In this document: piece after piece, positions 55,241-63,801 of the stretch
Position numbering within the stretch: the stretch's first letter is position 1
Layout of the letters: each line of letters starts with the position of its first letter
Assembly (NCBI GenBank): GCA_018604165.1
Contig: CP075895.1
Span: 1,855,001 to 1,919,000, forward strand
Reading direction: 5' to 3'
DNA length: 64,000 bases
From: Chitinophagaceae bacterium LGM1
GTDB taxonomy: Bacteria > Bacteroidota > Bacteroidia > Chitinophagales > Chitinophagaceae
Made by a program: the position numbers and the translations under genes
Notes under the pieces: generated by a model
Databases searched by the model: none
The model's input: only the letters and a program-made list of their open reading frames with translations
Told to the model about the DNA's origin: nothing

Positions 55241-56413
55241 TTATCTCCTACCCCTGAACAAGAGCAGCAATACATACGTAAACACATACGCCACAATACC
55301 GGCAGCTATGCTTAGTACCGTACCACCTAGGAAGAAAGCCAGCCCCTCTTGCATAAAGCGTTGCAGGGTAAAGTCTTTCCACGCTACTACCCATTCCTGA
55401 TTACCCAATATCCATTTACCTGTTATCAGGCTTGCCATCCATATAAAGGGCGTGAAGGGGAAGATGCTGATGTTCGCAGCTATGATAAACAGTGCTTTGT
55501 TCAACCGCATAAAAATTGCTGCCGGTATGCCTATGGCCAACTGAAACCCCCATACCGGTACAATACCCATGAAAATACCAAATGCAACTGAGGCTGCTTT
55601 AGTATGGTTCGTTTCTTCAGGCCTGATAAATATGGTTTTCCAAATGGTTTTGATGCCCTCTTTTTTCAGTAATAGCCTGAAAAAATCTCTTGGCTTTACC
55701 CATAGCAAAGCAATGAGTACTAATACCGTATTGAGTAAGCTAATGCGTGAAAAATCTTTAAACGGCCTGAAATGCGATACTCGCTCCTCGGGCTTGGGAT
55801 AGTAAACCGATGTGGGTATGTAAGTAACAGGTACTCCACTCCATGCAGCGCGTACTATTACTTCTATCTCAAACTCGTACTTGCGGGTGTAGTAGTTCTT
55901 CTTTGCCAATGCATGCACAGGATACAGCCTATAACCGCTTTGGGTGTCTGGTAGTGTGATACCCGTATTTACCCAAAACCAGAAGTTGCTGAACTTGTTG
56001 CCGAAACTGCTTTTGAGTTGCACGTTTTCCTGATTCAGGTTGCGCGCACCTATAATCAGGCTTTGGGGTTGTGCCTCTATAGCATCGAGAAACAAAGTCA
56101 GGTCGCTTGCATAATGCTGCCCGTCACTATCCAATGTTATGGCATACTCATAGCCCAACTTAGCTGCTTCTTTTATGCCAGTACGCAATGCTACACCCTT
56201 GCCCTTGTTAGGACTATAATTAATAGCTTGTACCTCTGGAAACTGTTTTAATATCTCAATGGTGTTATCGGTACTACCATCGTTTACTACCAACAGGTCG
56301 TCAGTATATGCCAATACTTTCGTCAGCACATCTGCAAGCGTACCCGCATTGTTGTATGTGGGTATCAGTACACAAGCCTTTAGCTCTTTAAACCTTGTTT
56401 TGGTATCAGACAT
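55241..56413 (-). CDS. Glycosyltransferase family 2 fused to DUF2062
   Basis: 390 residues. Residues 10-230: a GT-A domain of the dolichol-phosphate-mannose-synthase type (ACVLIPTYNNAGTLADVL, LLVVNDGSTDNT, SPNKGKGVALRTGIKEA, AITLDSDGQHYASDL, DTQSGYRLYPV). Residues about 275-390: a DUF2062 membrane domain (KAASVAFGIFMGIVPVWGFQLAIGIPAAIFMRLNKALFIIAANISIFPFTPFIW). This fusion is common in Bacteroidota; it may transfer a sugar to polyprenyl phosphate. Its own -7 element TACTTTTG lies at 56437-56430. Confidence 0.9.
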   Translation of the reverse strand: MSDTKTRFKELKACVLIPTYNNAGTLADVLTKVLAYTDDLLVVNDGSTDNTIEILKQFPEVQAINYSPNKGKGVALRTGIKEAAKLGYEYAITLDSDGQHYASDLTLFLDAIEAQPQSLIIGARNLNQENVQLKSSFGNKFSNFWFWVNTGITLPDTQSGYRLYPVHALAKKNYYTRKYEFEIEVIVRAAWSGVPVTYIPTSVYYPKPEERVSHFRPFKDFSRISLLNTVLVLIALLWVKPRDFFRLLLKKEGIKTIWKTIFIRPEETNHTKAASVAFGIFMGIVPVWGFQLAIGIPAAIFMRLNKALFIIAANISIFPFTPFIWMASLITGKWILGNQEWVVAWKDFTLQRFMQEGLAFFLGGTVLSIAAGIVAYVFTYVLLLLFRGRR

Positions 56414-56429
56414 TTACAAAGATGGTGGG

Positions 56430-56437
56430 CAAAAGTA
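56430..56437 (-). promoter_or_regulatory. -7 element TACTTTTG of the glycosyltransferase-DUF2062 gene
   Basis: A perfect TAnnTTTG on the minus strand, 16 bases before the ATG at 56413. Confidence 0.5.
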
Positions 56438-56454
56438 AGATTTACTGTTTATGT

Positions 56455-58134
56455 TTATTGCTGCACAGCCAGATTCAACTTAGCCGCTTCTTTTATCTTT
56501 TCCAAAATAGCTTTGCGTTCGCCTTTCGTGGCTATTTCAAGTGTCAGGGCTTTGTTGTAATAATTGATAGCAGCTGTGTACCATTCTTTATTCATGCAGT
56601 AATCGCCCGCTATACGGTAGGCATCGTAGTATTGCGGGTTGCTACGCACTACTGCTGCTGTGTCAACAGGCTTGTCTTGCAGCAAAGCCATCTTATTAGC
56701 CCTGAAAACAAGAAAGTCGCGATACTGCCTTGTGTATATAAAGCTATCGGCAGGTATATTCAGCGTATTAATGGCTATGGCTGTATCTTTCACAGGCTTT
56801 TTGCCAAACACTTTGCGCATATCGTAGCATACATACGTACCCAATTGCCAAGGTGCAGTGCTTACCCACATCCGCAAGCTATCCGGCTGAAATATTACGG
56901 AATGGTGGGCTATGAGTTGGTTCACTGCTTTTTCATTTCCCTCACCAATATCTGCATTGCCAATACCACGCCTGTCGCGCAGTATATTAGCCATTTTTTG
57001 TGGTGTAAGCGGATAGCTTTGCTGCATCAGTTCTTGTAAGCGTTGGTAACGATAGACAGATGCGCTGTTGGCTATTTGCTCACGGTTCAGCTTTTGGGTA
57101 GCGAATGTCTTGCTTTGGTAGTGGTTAGTGCATTGTATATTATCGCTGGCAGGATCGTACACAGCCAGTTCTTTGGGTGTTTTTTCTATGATGATGGTTT
57201 TATGGTCGGCAGCACTACCTACCAAAAAACTCTCGCTCACAAACATTTTACGGCTACGTGCTATAGCTATAGCTTCTTTTATGTTTGATGCATATTGCAG
57301 CACTTCCCTTGCTACTAATGATACGGGTGTTGCTGTATTAACAGGTATATCAGATGCCGCAGCGTTGATGGTAACTGTCAACCCTTTTTCGTTCATACCA
57401 CTTACTACACCCGTAAAGCCACCCCATGTTACAAACATAAACCGATGCCCTTTTTCGGGTGCATAAAAAGCTACTATTTTCTCTTCTGCAAACTTATCGC
57501 CCACCCAAAAGTCGAAATTGCGACCTATGAGCATCGAGCCATCTGCTGTTTTACTATCCCATGCGCCGAATGAGGTACAACCAACCAACATCAGGTTTTG
57601 CAGCGCATGGCCTACATCGTGCGCCGAATGGTAGTTGAGAATGCGGGCATAGTTAGTACCTATCCAACCAAAGCTATGTGCCGCAGCGTGAGATATACCG
57701 TATATCTCTTGCTGGTATTCATTCCGTACGTGTTTGGGCAAGTCGCGGTTGATGAAGCCCGTCATATATTTTAAAAACTTCAGGTAGCCATCATCAGGTA
57801 TCATCTGTTTTATCTGCTGTGTAAAAGCTATTTCCTGATTGATGATGAGTTGTTGTGAGAGCTTACCGTTTTTCACACCCAGTTCAAATGGTTTGCCCGA
57901 TACATACATTTCGTACAGGCCATATTCGTTTTTACGTATCCAGTTATCACCAATAGTATGAAAATTACCATCTGTGCTATCAACCTGCAAAGAAAAAGCG
58001 GATGTATCGGCTACTTTGGGTGGTACGATGTTGTCAGACACATTATAAACCCATATACCAAATACAATAAGTATCAGCAAAAAGATACCGATAAATATAG
58101 CCAGACATTTCAGCAGCCAACGGAGTATGCGCAT
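56455..58134 (-). CDS. Membrane-anchored C45-like autoproteolytic acyltransferase/hydrolase
   Basis: 559 residues. One N-terminal membrane helix (about 8-30). The Ntn-hydrolase domain has a nucleophile candidate Cys186 in LVGCTSFGAWDS, followed by GSMLIGRNFDFWVGD, FMFVTWGGFTGVVSGMNEKGLTVTINAA, and LVAREVLQYASNIKEAI. This fits the C45 (acyl-CoA:6-aminopenicillanic acid acyltransferase/Phospholipase B-like) group, which can self-cleave before the cysteine. Here about 185 residues precede that cysteine. The C-terminus has a tetratricopeptide-like helix pair (YDAYRIAGDYCMNKEWYTAAINYYNKALTLE). The substrate is unknown; the catalytic part should face the periplasm. Confidence 0.82.
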   Translation of the reverse strand: MRILRWLLKCLAIFIGIFLLILIVFGIWVYNVSDNIVPPKVADTSAFSLQVDSTDGNFHTIGDNWIRKNEYGLYEMYVSGKPFELGVKNGKLSQQLIINQEIAFTQQIKQMIPDDGYLKFLKYMTGFINRDLPKHVRNEYQQEIYGISHAAAHSFGWIGTNYARILNYHSAHDVGHALQNLMLVGCTSFGAWDSKTADGSMLIGRNFDFWVGDKFAEEKIVAFYAPEKGHRFMFVTWGGFTGVVSGMNEKGLTVTINAAASDIPVNTATPVSLVAREVLQYASNIKEAIAIARSRKMFVSESFLVGSAADHKTIIIEKTPKELAVYDPASDNIQCTNHYQSKTFATQKLNREQIANSASVYRYQRLQELMQQSYPLTPQKMANILRDRRGIGNADIGEGNEKAVNQLIAHHSVIFQPDSLRMWVSTAPWQLGTYVCYDMRKVFGKKPVKDTAIAINTLNIPADSFIYTRQYRDFLVFRANKMALLQDKPVDTAAVVRSNPQYYDAYRIAGDYCMNKEWYTAAINYYNKALTLEIATKGERKAILEKIKEAAKLNLAVQQ

Positions 58135-58141
58135 GTGGGTG

Positions 58142-58149
58142 CAAAGATA
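58142..58149 (-). promoter_or_regulatory. -7 element TATCTTTG of the C45-like gene
   Basis: A perfect TAnnTTTG only 8 bases before the ATG at 58134. The transcript would begin at or next to the start codon, so it may be leaderless. Confidence 0.5.
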
Positions 58150-58206
58150 AGACCTTGTGCATCACCAATTATATCAGACTACATCGCAATTACATGACAT
58201 CTATCA

Positions 58207-58237
58207 TTTCATTACTCCACAATTCGGGTTATTTTTG
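58207..58237 (+). promoter_or_regulatory. Promoter of hutI (TTTC-N19-TATTTTTG)
   Basis: TTTC (58207-58210), 19 bases, then TATTTTTG (58230-58237), 24 bases before the hutI ATG. Confidence 0.6.
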
Positions 58238-58261
58238 GCATAGTTATTTGAATTTTGAATC

Positions 58262-59509
58262 ATGCAGCATTTACTTCTTATTAATATCAGACAACTTGTT
58301 GGTGTAGAAAAAGGTGACAACAGGATGAGCCGAGTGGCCGGAGCGGACATGAAACACCTGCCAACTATTGATAACGCTTGGCTATTTATCGAAAACGGAC
58401 GTATCCACAGCTTTGGTACTATGGATGAGGAACACTTTATACAATGTAATGATATAATAGACCTCAAGGGAAAGAAAACAGTAATACCTGCATTTGTAGA
58501 CTCGCATACCCATCTCGTATTTGCAGGTAGCAGAGAGGGTGAATTTGTTGACCGCATCAACGGGTTGAGCTATGAAGAAATAGCCCGCCGTGGTGGTGGC
58601 ATATTGAACAGTGCAGCTAAACTAAATGCCGCCAATGAAAACGAACTATACCATGCTGCCCACGAACGCCTGCATCGTGTTATGGCTCAAGGTACGGGTG
58701 CTATAGAGATAAAAAGTGGCTATGGACTAACAGTTGAAGGAGAGTTGAAAATGCTGCGTGTCATTCGCCGATTGAAGGAAAACTCACCTATCCCAATAAA
58801 GGCATCTTTCTTAGCTGCTCATGCATATCCTATTGATTATAAGAAAAATCATGAAGGTTATCTAAACTTAATTATCAATGAAATGCTGCCCCAAATAGCG
58901 GATGAAGGACTGGCAGATTATATGGATGTTTTTTGTGAAGAGGGCTTTTTCAGTGTAGATGAAACGAGCAGATTATTAGATGCCGGAGCCAAATACGGAT
59001 TGAAACCAAAGATACATGCCAACCAACTCCATTATTCAGGTGGCGTACAAGTAGGCGTACAACACAAAGCCATAAGTGTTGACCATTTGGAATGTATTGG
59101 AGATGCTGAAATAGAAGCATTGAAAAGCAGTAACACGATGCCTACCCTACTACCTGCTGCCGCATTCTTCCTCGGCATACAATACCAACCTGCCCGAAAA
59201 ATAATTGATGCAGGGCTACCCGTATGTCTGGCAAGCGATTATAATCCCGGCTCTTGTCCATCGGGCAATATGCCATTGCTTTTAACCATAGCCTGTACCC
59301 AACTGAAGATGACACCTGAAGAAGCCATCAATGCGGTAACCATTAACGGGGCAGCCGCTTTGGAACTGGAGCAGGAAATAGGCAGCATTGCTATTGGCAA
59401 AAAAGCCAATCTGATAATAACGAAAGACATACCAAGCATTAGCTACATACCGTACGACTTTGGAAACAACCCTGTTGAAAAATTAATCATAAATGGTGCC
59501 GTGGTGTAA
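58262..59509 (+). CDS. hutI: Imidazolonepropionase
   Basis: 415 residues. It opens the imidazolone ring in the third step of histidine degradation. Amidohydrolase features: the metal-binding DSHTHLVFAGSRE (about 80-92), EIKSGYGLTVEGELKMLR, FLAAHAYP, KIHANQLHYSGGVQVGVQ, SVDHLECIGDAE, the metal-site aspartate in CLASDYNPGSCPSGNMPL, and NAVTINGAAALELEQEIGSIAIGKKANLII. No hutH, hutU or hutG gene is adjacent, so the pathway is dispersed or incomplete. Confidence 0.95.
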   Translation: MQHLLLINIRQLVGVEKGDNRMSRVAGADMKHLPTIDNAWLFIENGRIHSFGTMDEEHFIQCNDIIDLKGKKTVIPAFVDSHTHLVFAGSREGEFVDRINGLSYEEIARRGGGILNSAAKLNAANENELYHAAHERLHRVMAQGTGAIEIKSGYGLTVEGELKMLRVIRRLKENSPIPIKASFLAAHAYPIDYKKNHEGYLNLIINEMLPQIADEGLADYMDVFCEEGFFSVDETSRLLDAGAKYGLKPKIHANQLHYSGGVQVGVQHKAISVDHLECIGDAEIEALKSSNTMPTLLPAAAFFLGIQYQPARKIIDAGLPVCLASDYNPGSCPSGNMPLLLTIACTQLKMTPEEAINAVTINGAAALELEQEIGSIAIGKKANLIITKDIPSISYIPYDFGNNPVEKLIINGAVV

Positions 59510-59625
59510 AACAAAGCACAATGCACCGCAATCTGTTTTTGGTGATTTTTCATCAAAAAACAGGTTATTTATACACAAAACAGGGCATTTCATAGCCATT
59601 TTCTTTTAATTTTTGAATTTTCGAC

Positions 59626-59633
59626 TACTTTTG
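59626..59633 (+). promoter_or_regulatory. -7 element TACTTTTG of efp-accB-accC
   Basis: A perfect TAnnTTTG 21 bases before the efp ATG at 59655. It also rules out the in-frame codon at 59613 as the start. Confidence 0.55.
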
Positions 59634-59654
59634 CTGTCCGCACAAAAATCAATT

Positions 59655-60221
59655 ATGGCTACAACAGCAGATATCAGAACAGGCCTCATCATAAAACTGG
59701 ATGGCAGCCTTTATTCAGTAGTAGAATTCGGACAAAACAAGACGGCACGCGCTGCCGCCAAAGTATGGGCAAAGCTGAAAGGCGTGGACAATACACGTAC
59801 CATAGAGCACACATGGAACTCAGGCGACAACATCTACCCAGTACGTGTAGAACGCCGCAACTATCAGTTTTTGTATAAAGACGATAGTGGCTTCAACCTG
59901 ATGGACGTTGAAACTTTTGAACAAATATCAATACCGGAAAACCAGATAGAACGCCCTGAACTGTATAAAGATGGTCAGGAGTGCTTTATACTGGTAAATA
60001 CAGAAACAGAACAACCCATGAGTGTGGAGTTGCCTGCCAACGTAAACCTGCGTGTTACCTATTCAGAACCAGGCGTAAGAGGCGATACGGCTACTCGTAC
60101 GCTGAAACCAGCTACAGTAGAAACAGGTGCTACGGTAAACGTACCACTGTTTGTAAACGAAAATGACCTGATAAAGATTGATACTAAAACAGGGGCATAC
60201 GTAGAACGCGTAAAAGAATAA
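59655..60221 (+). CDS. efp: Elongation factor P
   Basis: 188 residues, the usual length. It relieves ribosomes stalled at polyproline. KOW-like domain I is TADIRTGLIIKLDGSLYSVVEFGQ, domain II is FNLMDVETFEQISIPE, and domain III is LRVTYSEPGVRGDTATRTLKPATVETGATVNVPLFVNENDLIKIDTKTGAYVERV. At the tip of domain I, where many EF-Ps have a modified lysine (KPGKG), this protein reads NKTARAAA with arginine at position 32. It heads the efp-accB-accC group. Confidence 0.96.
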   Translation: MATTADIRTGLIIKLDGSLYSVVEFGQNKTARAAAKVWAKLKGVDNTRTIEHTWNSGDNIYPVRVERRNYQFLYKDDSGFNLMDVETFEQISIPENQIERPELYKDGQECFILVNTETEQPMSVELPANVNLRVTYSEPGVRGDTATRTLKPATVETGATVNVPLFVNENDLIKIDTKTGAYVERVKE

Positions 60222-60269
60222 TATCAAACAAATTATCCATTCAGTATTTAACTTCTAAAAACATCCGTT

Positions 60270-60761
60270 ATGGAATTTAAGCAAATACAAGAGTTGATTA
60301 AGGCTATTAATAAGTCGAACATCAGCGAACTGAGCGTGGAAGAAGGTGATTTCAAAATCACTATCAAACAAGCACAAACTATCAGCGAAACACAATTTGT
60401 AGCTGTACAGGCACCTATGCCGCAAATGCTGCCACAGGCTGCACCAGCACCCGTAGCGCTGCCGCAAGCCGCACCCGCACCTGCTGCATTACCAGCCGCC
60501 GCACCTGCTGCAAGCGATAAACTGATAACTATCAAATCTCCCATGATAGGTACATTCTACCGTAGCTCCGCACCAGACAAACCATCGTTTGTAAATGTGG
60601 GTGACGACATCAAGCAAGGCGATGTACTGTGCATTGTAGAAGCAATGAAGCTATTTAACGAAATAGAAAGTGAAGTGAGTGGTAAAATCGTTAAAGTGCT
60701 GATAGATGATGCTTCTCCTGTAGAGTACGACCAGCCATTGTTCCTTGTTGAGCCAGCTTAA
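60270..60761 (+). CDS. accB: Biotin carboxyl carrier protein of acetyl-CoA carboxylase
   Basis: 163 residues. The N-terminal helical region ([34 protein letters not shown]) is followed by an Ala/Pro linker (about 50-88) and the biotinyl domain [51 protein letters not shown], with the biotinylated lysine in EAMK. It carries carboxybiotin for malonyl-CoA synthesis. It lies between efp and accC. Confidence 0.96.
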   Translation: MEFKQIQELIKAINKSNISELSVEEGDFKITIKQAQTISETQFVAVQAPMPQMLPQAAPAPVALPQAAPAPAALPAAAPAASDKLITIKSPMIGTFYRSSAPDKPSFVNVGDDIKQGDVLCIVEAMKLFNEIESEVSGKIVKVLIDDASPVEYDQPLFLVEPA

Positions 60762-60763
60762 TA

Positions 60764-60856
60764 AATTCAAAATTAAAAAGTCAAAAATCAAAAAACACAT
60801 CATTAGGAACATGATGAAAAGCTTTTTGAATTTTGGCTTTTGACTTAAAAGTTTGA
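60764..60856. repeat. Long imperfect palindrome between accB and accC
   Basis: Centre CATCAT (60798-60803)/ATGATG (60811-60816). Flanking arms are AAAAAGTCAAAAATCAAAAA on the left and, reversed, TTTTTGAATTTTGGCTTTTGA on the right. It would fold into a long AT-rich hairpin in the mRNA. A related half-element lies at 36846-36880. Confidence 0.65.
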
Positions 60857-60859
60857 AAC

Positions 60860-62197
60860 GTGTTTAAGAAAATATTAATAGCAAACAGGGGCGAGATAGC
60901 TTTGCGTGTGATACGCACTTGCCGTGAGATGGGTATTAAAACAGTAGCAGTGTACTCTACTGCCGATAAGGAAAGCCTGCACGTCCGTTTTGCCGATGAG
61001 GCAGTATGTATTGGTAAACCCCAAAGCAGTGAGTCGTACCTGAACATACCTCATATTATGGCAGCTGCAGAAATTACCAATGCCGATGCGATACATCCTG
61101 GCTACGGTTTCTTGGCAGAAAATGCCAACTTCTCAGAGATATGCGCTAAGCACAATATTAAATTCATTGGTCCTACACCCGAAATGATACGTGCGATGGG
61201 TGATAAGATGACTGCAAAGGAAACAATGATTAAAGCTGGCGTACCTGTTATTCCGGGTTCAGAAGGTTTGCTTGAAAGTGTGGATGAGGCTAAGAAACTG
61301 GCTAAAGAAATGGGCTACCCCGTGATACTGAAAGCTACTGCCGGTGGTGGTGGTAAGGGTATGCGTGTGGTATGGGAAGAAAGCGAGTTGGAAAAAAACT
61401 ACAACAACGCCAAAGCAGAAGCAGCCGCATCTTTTAAGAATGATGGTATCTATATGGAGAAGTTTGTAGAAGAACCACGCCATATAGAAATACAGATAGC
61501 GGGCGACCAGTTTGGTACAGTATGCCACCTCAGCGAGCGCGACTGTTCTATACAACGCCGCCATCAGAAGCTGGTTGAGGAATCTCCATCTCCGTTTATG
61601 ACACCAGAACTACGTAAGAAAATGGGGGAAGCTGCCAAAAAAGCTGCCAAAGCCATCAACTACGAAAGTGTAGGTACGATAGAGTTTCTGGTAGATAAGC
61701 ACCGCAATTTCTACTTCATGGAAATGAATACCCGTATACAGGTAGAGCATTGCGTAACGGAAGAAGTTATCAACTACGACCTGATAAAGGAGCAAATAAA
61801 GATAGCAGCAGGTATTGCCATCAGTGGTAAGGACTACGAACCTGAAATGCACGCTATTGAATGCCGCATCAATGCGGAAGACCCGTATAACGATTTCCGC
61901 CCCAGCCCGGGTAAAATAACTGTGCTGCACACACCAGGTGGTCATGGCGTAAGGGTTGACTCGCACATATATGCCGGTTATACCATACCACCCTACTACG
62001 ACTCGATGGTTGCTAAACTGATAGCTGTAGCACAAACACGCGAAGAAGCGCTTGATACAATGGAGCGCGCACTGAGCGAGTATGTAATAGAGGGTGTAAA
62101 TACCACTATCCCATTCCATCAGCAATTGATGAAAAACGAAGATTTCAGGAAAGGCAACTTTACAACCAAATTCATTGAGAGTTTTGAGTTGAAATAA
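60860..62197 (+). CDS. accC: Biotin carboxylase, acetyl-CoA carboxylase subunit
   Basis: 445 residues. It carboxylates biotin on AccB using bicarbonate and ATP. ATP-grasp motifs: [111 protein letters not shown] and [16 protein letters not shown]. The start is GTG at 60860 (MFKKILIAN). It is 98 bases downstream of accB, across a palindromic spacer. Confidence 0.97.
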   Translation: MFKKILIANRGEIALRVIRTCREMGIKTVAVYSTADKESLHVRFADEAVCIGKPQSSESYLNIPHIMAAAEITNADAIHPGYGFLAENANFSEICAKHNIKFIGPTPEMIRAMGDKMTAKETMIKAGVPVIPGSEGLLESVDEAKKLAKEMGYPVILKATAGGGGKGMRVVWEESELEKNYNNAKAEAAASFKNDGIYMEKFVEEPRHIEIQIAGDQFGTVCHLSERDCSIQRRHQKLVEESPSPFMTPELRKKMGEAAKKAAKAINYESVGTIEFLVDKHRNFYFMEMNTRIQVEHCVTEEVINYDLIKEQIKIAAGIAISGKDYEPEMHAIECRINAEDPYNDFRPSPGKITVLHTPGGHGVRVDSHIYAGYTIPPYYDSMVAKLIAVAQTREEALDTMERALSEYVIEGVNTTIPFHQQLMKNEDFRKGNFTTKFIESFELK

Positions 62198-62282
62198 GGT
62201 TACACTGTCAATAATTGTAAAGAGCTTTGCTAAGGATTTGCTAAGAGCAATGAATTGTAAAGCTCTTTACTTTTTAATTAGT

Positions 62283-62290
62283 TAATTTCG
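62283..62290 (+). promoter_or_regulatory. -7 element TAATTTCG of rfbB
   Basis: A TAnnTTCG variant of the -7 element, 24 bases before the rfbB ATG. The -33 half is not clear. Confidence 0.4.
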
Positions 62291-62314
62291 CACCCATATT
62301 TACAGAACATCAAT

Positions 62315-63364
62315 ATGTCTAAAACATTACTCATAACAGGTGGTGCAGGTTTTATCGGTTCTCATGTTGTCAGGTTGTTTGTAAACAAATACCCTGATTA
62401 TACAATCATCAATCTTGATGCATTAACCTATGCAGGCAACCTTGAAAACCTGAAAGATATTGAGGATGCTCCTAACTATACATTTGTAAAAGCAGACATC
62501 ACAGATGCACCTGCTATGTACGAACTGTTTGACAAATACCAGTTTGATGGTGTGATACACCTGGCAGCCGAAAGCCATGTGGATCGTTCCATTACCAACC
62601 CCAATGCATTTATACAAACCAATGTAATGGGTACTGCCAATCTGCTGAATGCGGCACGCAAAGCATGGGATGGCAAATATGATGGTAAGCGGTTTTACCA
62701 TGTATCAACAGATGAAGTATATGGTTCACTTGGTGAAACAGGTTTCTTTTTAGAAACTACACCATACGACCCTCAATCGCCCTACTCTGCTTCCAAAGCG
62801 GCATCAGACCATTTGGTACGCGCTTATGGCAACACATACCACCTGCCTTTTGTACTTACAAATTGCAGCAACAATTACGGCCCTAATCATTTTCCTGAAA
62901 AGCTGATACCACTTTTCATCAACAACATACGAAACAACAAACCACTGCCCGTATATGGCGATGGCAAATATACCCGCGACTGGTTGTATGTAGTTGACCA
63001 TGCAAGAGCTATCGATATGGTATTCCACAATGGCAAAAACGGCGAAACCTACAACATTGGCGGATTTAACGAATGGCAGAATATAGAATTGGTGAAACTG
63101 CTGTGCGAAAAAATGGATGAAAAGCTTGGGCGTGAACAGGGAACATCTGCACAACTGATAACTTACATCAAAGACCGCCCAGGACACGACAGGCGCTATG
63201 CTATTGATGCCAATAAAATAAAAAATGAATTGGGCTGGGAGCCGTCAGTTACTTTCGAGCAAGGGCTTGCAATAACGATAGATTGGTATCTCAACAATCA
63301 GGAATGGCTTGACCATGTTACATCAGGCGATTATCAAAAATATTATAATACTCAATATAGTTAG
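62315..63364 (+). CDS. rfbB: dTDP-glucose 4,6-dehydratase
   Basis: 349 residues, SDR fold, second step of dTDP-L-rhamnose (and related deoxysugar) synthesis. NAD-binding LLITGGAGFIGSHVVRLF, VIHLAAESHVDRSI, the active-site STDEVYGSLGETGFF, YxxxK in SPYSASKAASDHLVRAY, NCSNNYGPNHFPEKLIPLF and YTRDWLYVVDHARAI. It is followed by an S23-like gene and the start of rfbA, so a sugar-nucleotide cluster runs off the right edge. The mRNA arm that encloses the S23-like gene begins at its stop codon. Confidence 0.96.
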   Translation: MSKTLLITGGAGFIGSHVVRLFVNKYPDYTIINLDALTYAGNLENLKDIEDAPNYTFVKADITDAPAMYELFDKYQFDGVIHLAAESHVDRSITNPNAFIQTNVMGTANLLNAARKAWDGKYDGKRFYHVSTDEVYGSLGETGFFLETTPYDPQSPYSASKAASDHLVRAYGNTYHLPFVLTNCSNNYGPNHFPEKLIPLFINNIRNNKPLPVYGDGKYTRDWLYVVDHARAIDMVFHNGKNGETYNIGGFNEWQNIELVKLLCEKMDEKLGREQGTSAQLITYIKDRPGHDRRYAIDANKIKNELGWEPSVTFEQGLAITIDWYLNNQEWLDHVTSGDYQKYYNTQYS

Positions 63365-63390
63365 TCGTAAGTAATAAGTAGTAAGTATTA
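63361..63390. repeat. Left arm of inverted repeat around the S23-like gene
   Basis: Begins TTAGTCGTAAGTAATAAG and continues in TAAGTA-like units. It matches the reverse complement of 63764-63793 at 23 of the first 26 positions. It overlaps the rfbB stop codon. Confidence 0.85.
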
Positions 63391-63402
63391 AGTTAGTGGC
63401 TG

Positions 63403-63753
63403 ATGACATTTCAAAAATTTGAAGACATTATTGCTTGGCAGAAAGCGCAAGATTTTACTGTTGATATTTATTCGCACTTCAGAAATATAAAAGATTTTGC
63501 TTTCAGGGATCAGATATGCAGAGCAAGTGTAGCAATTTCAAGTAATATAGCGGAAGGATTTGACAGAAACAGTAATGCAGATTTTGCAAGGTTTTTATAC
63601 ATATCAATCAGCTCCGCAAGTGAGGTGAAGTCAATGATTTATCTAGCGTGTAGGCTTAATTATATGAATGAGCAAACTAAATTAAATTTATTAAGCCAAG
63701 TGAATGAAGTTTCTAAAATTATTAGAGGGCTTATTAAATCAATATCAGAATAA
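63403..63753 (+). CDS. Four-helix-bundle protein of the S23 family (23S rRNA intervening-sequence type)
   Basis: 116 residues. Characteristic sequence: FQKFEDIIAWQKAQDFTVDIYSHF, FAFRDQICRASVAISSNIAEGFDRNSNADFARFLYISISSASEVKSMIYLACRLNYM. Members are encoded in the intervening sequences of 23S rRNA in Leptospira and Coxiella, and in many other bacteria as stand-alone genes. Function is unknown. Here it sits between rfbB and rfbA, enclosed by complementary arms (63361-63390 and 63764-63793), and is more AT-rich than rfbB. Confidence 0.92.
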   Translation: MTFQKFEDIIAWQKAQDFTVDIYSHFRNIKDFAFRDQICRASVAISSNIAEGFDRNSNADFARFLYISISSASEVKSMIYLACRLNYMNEQTKLNLLSQVNEVSKIIRGLIKSISE

Positions 63754-63763
63754 AAGAAATACT

Positions 63764-63793
63764 TACAACTTATTACTTACTACTTACAACTAA
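63764..63793. repeat. Right arm of inverted repeat around the S23-like gene
   Basis: Ends ACTTACTACTTACAACTAA and pairs with 63361-63390. The two arms could form an RNA stem of about 26 bp with the S23-like gene in the loop. It ends eight bases before the rfbA ATG. Confidence 0.85.
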
Positions 63794-63801
63794 AAAAATA
63801 A

